Positions 22,901 to 34,900 of a stretch of 64,000 nt of DNA are shown piece after piece (the stretch's first letter is position 1; every line of letters begins with the position of its first letter). The position numbers and the translations under genes are program-made. The notes under the pieces are model-generated. The model had not been told where the DNA came from. It ran no database searches and was given only the letters and a program-made list of their open reading frames with translations. The DNA is from Pogona vitticeps (lineage: Eukaryota; Chordata; Lepidosauria; Squamata; Agamidae): assembly GCF_051106095.1 (NCBI RefSeq), contig NC_135793.1:1531501-1595500 (forward strand), in the 5' to 3' direction.

Positions 22901-25900
22901 TCAACCACAGGGAGAAAGAAGGGTGAGCATTTTTCCTGATAATTTTCTTCTAGTTCTTAGATCCTAAGGTTGAATTTTGAAAGATTACTTCACAAAGTGG
23001 GATCTTTATTTAAAATTCAGCAAGTCATACTGCATTCTATTTTAAATGGAAAACTTCTGCTTTATATCTTTTGCAACTTTCTCCTGTATTTAATAGTGAC
23101 AGAAATATAGACTTTAAACACTGTCTCACACACACACAACCACTAAATCTACTCAGACTTCGCCGTACAGGCCACTTCTGCTTTAAAATAGTTCCTCTGT
23201 CAGAAAAAAGCCAGGGTGCTGGTGAAGAATTCAAGCAAACCTGAGCGCTTGAAGAGTTTTTCACAGGTGGAGTTAAAACGCAGCAGCAGCAACGGCACAT
23301 CCCAAAACTTAATATTAGATAATACAGGGCCTTTTTGCCATTGAGAAGCAGGCCAGGCTGTTGTTCAAACATTGAATCCAGTTTGTGAAATTGTAGAAAT
23401 TGTGAAATTGAAAAGGCAGTGGTTTGCTCTCCTGAGCATAACCAAGGGAATGCCCCCATGCCTCTGTTTTCAGATCACGATTTTAAAATGTTTTGGACGC
23501 CACGAGATCTGAAGTTGGGTTGAGCTGAATTTTTTATTTATTTATTATTTATTTGTTTAATTTATAAGTCGCCCACACTACCCAAAGGTCTCTGGGCGGC
23601 TTACAGCATTTAACGGACTTGATTATGGTCAAAGACTAGCACCAAAGACACTGAATTCTAATATTGTTTTATAAACTTCCTGTGCCATGAAGGTAAAGGA
23701 GAAACAATGAAGGGAGGACCAATGGCAGTTGAACCCTATCATGCAGTTGTATCAGCCACAGATAAGCTGTTTTAAAGGACCTATCCACAACCCGATGCTT
23801 CCTAGGGGTGCTGAGCTATTGCTCCCCACCACCACCCAGAGGATGGCCGTCACGGGGGTGGGGAAAGAGTGCTGTAGGATTTAGATAAGGTTGTATTGAC
23901 ATCGTTCAGAATAGTCCCCTCATTTGCACACGATCAAGTTGAGAAGACAAATCATGCTCCCACTGTGGACATGGGTTACCCACCCATCCCGGGGTCTTGC
24001 TTAGTTCTTAAAACTCCTGGGTCTTGCCTTGTCTGGTTATGCAGTTGTGCGTTTGTCATTTGCTGGTTTTTGTCAGGCGAACCCAATAGAATATACGCCT
24101 TTTTTTGTTTTGCTCCAAAGAATTGCCAAGAAAATGCTTTTAGAAGAGATCAAAGCCAATCTTTCCTCAGAGGAGGATACTTCTTCTGATGAAGAGTCGG
24201 AAGACGAGAAGAAGAAGAAGAAGAAGAAGGGACAGAAAACAGGAAAGAGAGGCAACACAGGTGAGCACCCAGTAGCAGCGCAGTCTATCCATTGTAATGT
24301 CAAAATACAGTGGTGCCTCGCAAGACTGTTAATTCGTTCCACGAAAAACGTCGTGAAAACATCGTCTTGCGAAACGCAGTTCCCCATTGGAATGTATTGA
24401 AATCTAATTAACGCGTTCCAATGGGGAAAAAATCATCTTGCGAAAATCGTCCATAGAAAACATCGTCTTGCGAAGCGCCACAGCGATCACAAAACGTCTT
24501 GCGGATTAATCGTCCCGTGAGGCAGTCGTCTTGCAAGACACCACTGTATTGCTTAAAAGAGCAATGAGCAGCGCATACTTTTTGACCAAATATGTGAACT
24601 TGCTAATGCTGAACTCCAGAGGTGACAAATAGGTTGCTAGAACAGGCACTAGATATGGGCACGAACTGCCAGTTCAGTGGTTTTCGATGGTTCGTTTACT
24701 GGCCAAACTGGTGTTTAGCAGAGGAGGCAGAGCAAGTAAGGACCAAACACCTGTTGGCTGGGAAACGAACCAGCGGGACCTGCCAAACCAGCATTTCTTG
24801 CCCATTTCTAGTAGCTGCCTTGTTTTGTGCCAAAGTCTTCACAACAGTAACTAAAATCCTGCAGCCTTCACTTAACTGTAACTTATAATGTCGTCATAGC
24901 AGAAAGAGATGAAAGACGCTTACACCTGGTGTGTTATAATTTCACACGTTTGGTGTTACGCTAAATTGTCATATATTGCGGTGAGCAAATGGAAAATAAG
25001 GGGAGGTTATTGGTTGATTTGTGTGCGAGAGAAAGAGACAGAGAGAAGAGAACAAACAGGAAGACAGCTTTAATTTGATGCCCGATGTTGAGGACTTTGA
25101 TGGTGTGTTAAAGTGACATAAACTCCCTGTGTGGGGGGAGAGAAAAGGCGGCTTATGGTTTTATATTTTTTTCCCTCTAACAGACGAGAATGAAGAGGAT
25201 GATATCTTTGACTCAGATTCAGATGCCGAAGAGGCTAAGAAACCGAAATACAGACACCGATTATTAAGACACAAGTTGACAGTGAGCGACGGAGAGTCTG
25301 AGGATGAAAAGAAGGGGAAATCCAAAGATGGAAAAGAAGTGAAACGTCGAAATAGGAGGAAAGGTACAAAATCTCACCCTCTTGCTTTCTCTCCGTATCC
25401 AGACCAAAAGAACCAATTGAGACAACCAATTAGATGCTCGTTAGCAGCAAGTGATGCACATCCATAGCCTCCCTACCTCTTGATAGGATGGGGGAAATGT
25501 CCCAAGTCACTCAGAGGTGGGAGGCTTTACTCCAAGGCGGTTTATATTTCTTACGTGTTCAGAGAGAGAAGGCAGGATCTTAAGAGGTACTTTAGGTGTG
25601 TCTATGGGTTTACGCATGCTAGTGAGATTTGTTATTTTTTAAAAAAAGATTCAGAGAGATTTAAAAGAACAGAGAGTTGCTGTCATGTATACGTGAGCCC
25701 AAAGCCTCCCTGGGCCTATAGGACTCAATTCTTTTCCAGTTCATGAACTTTCTGGTTGGTTTTCCCAATGGCAATTCCTTTTTAAAATTAGCATCATTGA
25801 CCACAATCACGGGACATGCTTGGACTGTCCAGGGCCCTTTCGACATGGTTTCCTGGACCGACAGCACACTAGAAGGATTGTGAAACTGGGGGAAGTGTGA

Positions 25901-28900
25901 GAAGTCCTTATGCTGTGGAACGGGGCGGGAATCTGTGATGGGATGCCGAGAGTGTGAGGAGAATCCTGCTGGCCCCATGCAAGCCTTCAGATGAGAAACC
26001 TTGTGGCCCTTCCCATAATCCAGAGTGCTCCAGGGGTAGAAAACTCTTCTGCGTCAAGGACCCTCATCCCTCCCACTTCCTAAATCCTTGGTGTCGATCT
26101 AACTTTTGTTGCTTGTTTTGTTCCTTGCATCTAAAGTGAGCAGTGAGGATTCAGAAAACTCCGATTCAAATGAAGCCAATGAGTCTGGAGTCAGCGAAGA
26201 CGTCAGTGAATCTGAAGACGACCAGCGTCCAAGGACCAGGTAGTGTTTCATTCTCTGGTGGTTCTCGATTTGTTTCCTTTTTCTTTTGATGACGGGTCCG
26301 TTAAGGGGCAGATTTAGGAAGAAAGAGGAGGATGAAATGATTTGGGAGCCGTCAGGACAAAGATGCCTCTCTCTGTCTTCAGCGAATGAAAGAGTTAGAG
26401 GGATGGATCTAGTTTGAGGACCCTTGTGGCTTTTCAGGAGGGAATCAAGGCTCCAAGAGGTTGTATGCCTTTCCACAGTTTTACAGAAGTTACGCCCAGG
26501 TGCTTGTTCACATAGAAAGGAGAGACAGCCACGTGGCCCCTTGACATGTTTGCATTTTGCTGCACCTGCCATCTCCCTTTTACAAGTCAGTATCTGACAA
26601 AGACAAGGTCGGCTACCTCGGGGCCGTTTTCTGGACTTTGGGTGTCTTCCCCAGTTCTCTGAACTGGAGAATTGTTACGGAGAACACAGGCAACACCAAC
26701 TAAAAGCACAGTAGACATCCTTTAAATGCCCATGTTGTTTGGAAATAATTAAGCCACCGACGAAAGGAGCGAATAGCTCAGATGATGTGTCTTGCAAGTA
26801 GACATGGGTCTAGAGTTGAACACATCTGATTTAAATCTGGAGATGAAACCAGTTTGCATGGACATCAAGAGAAGTGGACTCAGAACAGGTGGGGGGGGCC
26901 TCCTCCCCCGCCCAGGAAAGGAAAGTTGTCATTTCTGTGGTAAAAACAGTGACAGAAGGCACAGTGTGTTTCCTAGGACTGTTTTCCTAAGGAATGTCCC
27001 AGAGCTATGAAATGTTATGCTATTTAGGCAGTTTCAGTGGCAGCCAATTGACCGTTATTGATATGGAAACTTCTCCCATTGATTCAGATCTGCCAAGAAA
27101 GCGGAATTGGAAGAAAATCAGCGGAGTTACAAGCAGAAGAAGAAAAGAAGGCGCATAAAGGTCCAGGAGGATTCGTCTAGTGAAAACAACAAGGTATTTG
27201 TTTAACTGAAAAGACCCTGTAGTTCTGAGAATTTGAGGAGGCTTTAAATTAGGGGTGGGTAACATCCCATAACCAAGGGGCTGAGGGCGGGGGTTTCAGT
27301 AGTTCCAACTAGGAAAAGTCAGTACTAGTCCTAGATGAATGGAAGTCCCTGGTGTGATATTTTGCCGGCCTCTGATCCTCACTGTTATTTGACAAGACCG
27401 ATTGCAATGGTTCCCAGCCTTGGGCCCCCAGAGGTTCTTGGACTCAAACTCCCAGAAGCCTTCACCACGAGCTGAGCTGGCCAGGATTTCTGGGAGTTGT
27501 AGTCTAAAAAAACATTTGGGTTAACCAAGGTTGGGAACCATTGCATTAAAGCAATGGAAACATTTTACTCATTTTGACTAGAATTCTCTGATAGCCCTAT
27601 GACAATCTATTTTATTGCAAGTGAATGTTGTGGGGCCTTTGAAGGTTGTTTTTAATTTTTGTTTTTGCATCTTTCTGTTCTTGTTTCATATGCACTGTGT
27701 CTGCTTTTTCATCCCTACCTTCCCCCCCCCCAGTGTCCCAGAACACTCCTGAAACATGGGGAGCTTTAGAAGCAGTTTATATTTTAGTGTTGGCGGTGAA
27801 GGGATTGGGTGTTGCCTTTTAGCTCCTTGCGTGGAAAGTGCCTGTAGCCCTATAGAAACAAACCATTGGAAACCACCTGTGGTCTTGTGATCTTTGAGGT
27901 CTTGCTATGTTCTTCATTGACCTCCTGCTGCCATGTGTGCTGTATGCTGCCGGTGTCTGGCAGCAGCTAAATACAGTACATTGTAAAGGCCTATGGCTGG
28001 AAACAATAAAGTTTATACATAATAGCTATCTAAAATACAGTATGTGAGTTTTGTGCTGTCAAGTTGGAACAGGATTACAGCAAGTGTAACAGGGCTTTCA
28101 AAGTAAATGAAATGTTTGAGGATTGGTTTTACTAGTTCCACTCCCCCTGCAAGTTTCCATGGCTGAGCAGAGATTCGAACTCTGGCCTGGTCCGTCATTC
28201 TAACCGCCACACTACACTGGAAATACAAAAGGGCAGTTATTTCAGTTTATAATTTCAATGAAATTGTTTCCATTTAACATCTTAATCCCTTTTTATCTGA
28301 CTTTATCCTTAAAGACAGAGGAAGGTGGTCAATTTTTTTCAATGCTATTTTTCTTGTTCGCTTGTTTGTTTTTTAACAGAGTAATTCTGACGATGACGAC
28401 AACGATGATTCAAAATCTCCAGGGAAAGGCAGGAAAAAGATACGAAAGATTATTAAGGACGATAAACTCAGAACGGAGACACAAAACGCACTCAAAGAAG
28501 AAGAGGAGAGAAGGAGACGAATCGCGGAGAGGGAGCGAGAGAGGGAGAAGCTGCGAGAGGTGCTTTTGCTTTCTTTATGCAATGGACCCGTGGGAGGAAG
28601 GGGTGTCCTGTGTTCGTAAATGCCTGTAGCTGAGGTGGATTTTTGAAAATAAGCCTATGGGGCAGAAGGGGCATGCCTGGGAAATGCAGAGAGGAAACTA
28701 CAAGAGAAACTTTTTGCCATGTGCAAGAAGAAATGGAAAGAGAAAGAGAGAGAAATGTGGGAAGGATGATAGGAAGTGTAACCCAGTGGCACCTGAAAAA
28801 TAGACATGAGCTACTTTTCCAGAGTATTCGAATCTCCACTATTTATCCCTATTTGAGGTTTTGGTGGTTAGTGCTTAGTAAAGTAATTAGTATTTAGTTG

Positions 28901-31900
28901 TAGCGTGATTATTATTTCTGTTTAAGGTGTCCTTTTTGGGGTAGTTTTTCTATGTCATGTAACCTACATTGAAAATTGCTTGTTGCCGTAGTAGAAGCCA
29001 CTTTAAAAACAACTTTAGAAGAGTAACTCTTGAGTTCCCTGTTTTGTTCTAAATGTATGCAGCTTATTAAGAATCTTTCATCAGTCACAGTGTACCTGGG
29101 CTTTTTGCCTGCTTTTTATTACATCAGCTGCAGGTCTTCAACCTCATGCATCACGCAAGGTTTGCCTTATAATCATGGCATTTTGCTGGCATTTGCAGAA
29201 TTATTATTTTATTTACAAATTTTTTAAAGCCGCGAACATTACCAATGGTCTCTGAGCGGCGTACAACAATATTATATATGGCAAGATGCTTGTGCAGCGA
29301 ATATCTGTATTTTCAGTCAGGGAGGTACCATGCTGTACTCCTTTGAAGGGTGCGAGTCAAGTCCTGTCTGTTAAATTCCTGCTCCAAACAACCCCTTTGC
29401 CTGTTTCATGCATGTTATGGCATCTCTTAAGTCATGTGATCCCACGCCGGAGGTATGGGCGTCTTGGGACAAATCTGAAAAAGATCTATTCTCAGAAAAA
29501 ATGTATTTGGGCTTGAGTGCAAAGTGTAATCTGTTGCCTTGTGTCCTTTTATCCTGCAGCTTGAGTTACGATCCCAAATGTTTCTTTCCAGGTCATAGAA
29601 CTAGAGGATACGCCGACAAAATGCCCCATCACAACCAAGCTGGTCTTAGACGAAGACGAGGAGACGAAAGAACCGATAGTACAGGTCCACAGAAACATAG
29701 TTACAAAACTGAAGCCACATCAAGTAGATGGTAAGGTAACCTGACAAGAACTTTGCTCTTTGAAAGGCTGGGTGTCGAAGGGGTTTAAATGTTTGCGCGA
29801 GTCGGGATAGAGAGGTGGCTCTGTTGCAGACCGAAAGCCAAAGTATTGGTGCTTCACTGTTGACTGCTGCCTTTTTTAAAGGATGTTTTAACAATATTGT
29901 TTCCAGGTGTTCAGTTTATGTGGGATTGCTGTTGTGAATCTGTGAAAAAAACAAGGAAATCTTCAGGCTCTGGATGCATTCTTGCCCATTGTATGGGTCT
30001 GGGGAAAACCTTGCAGGTATGTTTCAAGAATCCATAGGCAGGGAGGCATAGCCCTGGCTTCCTCCCAGTTTCTACCAGTTGCAATGACGGGAACCAGCTC
30101 CGGGAAGGGCTTCGCCAAAACGTCCAGGCGCTGCCTTTCTTGCCGTTGTCACCGTAGCTCAGTGTGAATATTAAAATAGCACAATATCCTTTTTATACGC
30201 AAGTGTTGTAGCTGGGGAGAGTAAAACTGTGGAAGGAAAGAGGATTTATTACACCTGTCCCATCCTTTCTTCCCAATGCTGGAGCATTGTACAATGGGGG
30301 TTACAGTGAGCTCCAGCCCAGTTTAGCCAATGGTGAGGATGCGGGGGGGTGGTGGTTTGGCCGTCTAGCGACAGCCCCACCTTTAAAAAATAGATGACTG
30401 CTTTTACTGGAATGGGACTACCAGGGGGTGCTCATACTCTAAAATGGTCATTGTCATCCTGGAAATTGGGAAAGGAAACCCTAAAATGTCATGGGTGTGC
30501 TCGGGGTGAATGGTCACTCAGTCCTGTTTGTGGCACAGCTGGCAGTTTCCTAAGGTGACCATGCAGCCTTTCTGCCTTACAGCAGTCACATGGTGCTGGA
30601 GGAGGAAAGCTGCATTTTATTTTTATTTATAAAGAAGAAAATGCATCCTGTACAGGTGAAATGGTGCAGCTTTATAGAAGAAGCACGGTCTTGAGAGGAG
30701 GCTGTTAGGGCTATTTCCAGAAATTGAGCCATGCTTTTGCTATAGAAACAGTGGCTTGAAAAATACTTGAGTGTGCCAGGAAATATATATTTCCTTTCTG
30801 GGTTGCATTTCTCTTGCAGTCTTTTAATATATGCAACACTACGCAGTAGTTAGGAGCCCAAGTTGCTGCATTCCTTCTAATAGTAAAGGTGAACATAACC
30901 GAATGGATTACTATGCTATGGCTGTGTCTCTTCTCACACTAAAAATTATAGCAGGGTGTCCAACTGTACAGAGAAAGATGACTTGGACAAGGGTAAAATC
31001 AGTTTGGTTGTTGCATGTGTGCAGCAAATCAATACACACACACACACACACACACACACAAGCTGTTTGCATATACTGGCTCAGCTCACCCTAAGAACAC
31101 TTTGCCTGTGAAGTGGTGGATACTTGATCCTGTGCATACAAGGGTCTTACTGTAGCCTTAAACATGCAGAGACCTGTATTTTAGCTTCTGATCTGTTTGG
31201 TTTTTCCTCTCTTGAAGGTAGTAAGCTTCCTTCATACAATTCTGTTGTGTGACAAGCTGGATTTCAGAACAGCTCTTGTGGTTTGCCCGCTGAACACAGC
31301 TCTGAACTGGCTGAATGAATTTGAGAAATGGCAAGAAGGCTTAGAAGACGACGAAAAACTAGAGGTATCGGTCATCCTTGACTTGCAGAGCACTTGTGTG
31401 CCATAGTAGCTAGTTGCAGCATCAGAGATACAAAACAAAATGCTTGAGGATGCTGATTCCTCAAGACTGCAGGCCTTAAATGCTGATTATTCCAAGAGTG
31501 CCTTGATTTCTCCCCTGTTTTTCCCCACAAGGTCAATGAACTGGCCACGGTCAAACGCCCTCAAGAGAGGGGCTACATGCTGCAAAAATGGCAAGATGAA
31601 GGCGGCGTCATGATCATCGGATACGAGATGTACCGTAACCTTGCACAAGGACGGAATGTGAAGAGCAGGAAGCTGAAGGAAATCTATAACAAAGCACTGG
31701 TGGATCCAGGTAAGTCAGAATATTGTAGCCATCAGCCTTTTCTAATCTGGGTCCCTCCGACAGAAGTCTGCCCTCCCTGGCCAGCATCGCCAGAGAAAAA
31801 CCTTGGAGCTGTCTAGGTCAGTGGTTCTCAAACTTGGGGTCCCAGATGCTTTTGGACTGCAATTCCCAGAAGCCTTCACTGCTTCCTGTGCTGGCCAGGC

Positions 31901-34900
31901 TTTCTGGGAGTGGCAGCCCAAGAACATCTGGGGACCCCAGGTTGTGATACAGTTGACCTAGGACGACCCAGGTTCAAATCCCTGCTCAGTCGCGGAAACT
32001 CAATGGGCATGGCTGTGATAAACCACTTCCTGGACATCTTATGCATCTCAAATCGCCTATTAGGGTCACTGTACATAAGCAGTTTGAAAGCACAGAATAA
32101 CAATATCAACAATGAAGTCCAGTTCCAGCAGACCCTTTTCCCCTGCAGAGGATAGCCTATGACACTTATAGGCTAATTTGGTATCTAAAGACACAGTATC
32201 AGGGCAATATCAGAAATCTTCTCTTCCTCAAACATAGCTGTGCATTAAAAAAAAGAAAATCATTAATTCTCATATACCTCCTTTCATTTGACTTGACTTC
32301 CAGGGACCAGTAGGTGGCAGCATCACATTTGTTTATAAATACATATTGACATTCATAATTAGATAAAATCTTCCTTCTTGACCTCTTGGTGGGGCATTTT
32401 TCAAAGGCATTGCTATGGAATTTTGTGTTTCTTGACCCACATCTTGAAATATTGTCACTCCATATAGCAAAGCAAAAGTCAGTGATCCACAAGGCCTTTT
32501 CTAGCTCTGCAGTTCTAAGATGATGATGATGTGGCAGTCCCCAGACTACCCTGGCTGATGACAGAGTGATGAAGAAGCGTGCTCACATTTTTTATGAAGC
32601 GTTCGCTGGAGAGACACCATAAACGCTTGATCCCTGCTAGCTTTTGAAGAAGCAGACTAACAAATGTTAGTTCTGGTTCATACTTTTGTGATCTCTTGGA
32701 CCATGTTATGAGAGATGCACCCTGAAATGAGAGAGAGAGAGAGAGAGAGACAACTTGAAAATTAATAACGTACATTTTTAATAGATTTGAAGTCTCTAAG
32801 TGTTTCTGGAACAAGTTGCACTTGATGGTTAGGCTGTGAAATACACTATCTTGGTACGACCAGTAAAAGAAATTCAAAGGTTTGTTTCCCTTTTTCGATA
32901 CCAGGTCCTGATTTTGTGATATGTGATGAAGGACATGTATTGAAAAACGAAGCTTCCGCTGTTTCTAAAGCGATGAATTCTATCAAGTCCAGGAGGAGGA
33001 TCATTCTGACAGGAACCCCATTGCAAAACAATCTCATAGAATGTAAGTTTCAGGCATTGGTGTTGGTAAAAGCCTCAAGATCTATATGTTTCATTGAAAT
33101 AAAATAGGATGGGTTTGTTAATGTGGAAGTACCATCTCTGTACCCTTGCAGGGCTCCCCCCCCCTTTCTCTTTAAATGTATTCAGAGCTTGTTTGTTTAT
33201 GTGACTTGGTTCACCTACCAAATAGACTTCAAATAGAATTCTTCTTAGATTAGTTCCATATCAGTACCTGACTGGCACTGAAAACTGAGTTGGAAATCGA
33301 GTGTGAAAATTGTCAGATTGGCTGTGAATCAGAGCCTCTGCCCTTCACGAGCAGGGGGCCGACCAGTTCCTCAATGGCCCCAGTCCTTCCCTGTCTCTCC
33401 CACCTGCTTCCGTACTCGGTGCTCCCGGCCAGTACCCTGTGACTTGACCAGGCTGTTTCCTTGTGCACCATGGGGCTTCTACATCTGCTCTCAGAGGGCT
33501 GGGTGTCCGAGCTCTGGAGGTTATTTCTTGCCAACGGACGTTGTGGCTCAGTGACAGAATGCTCGGAAGAGTTTAGCTTGGAGCAGCAAAGCAGTAGCTG
33601 GTGGCGGTGCCCTCACAGGAGACCTTTTGGGATTCTTGGGAGGTCTGTTAACACCAGGAGGGTGCAGTCATTGGCTAAAGTGCCTGTTTCAGCCGGATGT
33701 CCCTTTATTTTACAAATGTTGGCTGCCACCAGTAAAGGCTGGCCTTAAGCCACCTTTTGCCTTCTGCAGAAGACGTAACAATTGATTTGTGATTCCTCAG
33801 ATCACTGCATGGTCAACTTTATCAAGGAGAATTTGCTGGGGTCCATAAAGGAGTTCCGGAATCGATTTATAAATCCCATCCAGAACGGCCAGTGCGCAGA
33901 CTCCACCCTGGTCGATGTCAGAGTGATGAAGAAGCGTGCCCACATCTTGTATGAAATGTTGGCTGGGTGCGTCCAGGTATGTCGCTCCTTGAGTTATGCT
34001 CCCTGATAGTGTGAGCCTTTAAAATCGTTAGCGCCTAAAACTTAAAAGCTTTCACTGTCTTTTGGGCTCCGATAGACTGTCCCTGTCAATTAAAGCTGTT
34101 TCTGTCCCCCTCACCCCACCTGTTATTTTGGATCTGCAAGCCGGAAAAATGTTTTTATAAAGTTTTAAATTTAAAACATGATTGTTTTAAAACTTCTGTC
34201 TACTTTATTGGTTGCACCACCACCACCCGTTATTGTAAAGTGTAAAACCCTTAGCAACAGGTGGGCCTCCCACGGGACCTGCAGTTACTGAATAGTATTG
34301 TGCAGGTTAGGACAGAACTCTGAAATCTTTTTAGACTTTGAGCCATATTTCGCTCCATTTTACACTGCAAGATCCTAGCTGTTTCCCCAAAAATAAGACC
34401 TAACCTGAAAGGAAGCCCTAGTAAGATTTTTTCAGGAGGCTCGTCATATAAGCCCTACCCCCAAGATAAGCCCCAGTTGAGTGAAACGCCACCCTCCACC
34501 CTTGTGCAGCAACCAGAAGAAGAGGACAGGACTGTATTGGAATCAATGCCAATGGTTGTACCTGGAAAAAATAAAACATCCCCTGAAAATAAGCCCCAAT
34601 GTGTTTTTTGGAGCAAAAATTAATATAAGAAAGACCCTGTCTTATTTTCGGGGGAACACCATAGTAGAATACCTGTGTGTCTGCCTTCTTCTTCCCTTGT
34701 CCCCCTAAAAAATGTAAGCAGAAGATGGTGGCGGCCCTTTTATGTCGCAGCTCCCTGGCTGCAGGCCAGCCACAGATATTGAGGAGACTCGTTTAACATT
34801 ATGCCTCAGCGTGGACAGACATTGGCTTATTTGAAAGCGAACGGCAGTTCGTACTTGAAACCTCTGGACTTTGATCTGTCATGAGATTAATCCCAAAATA

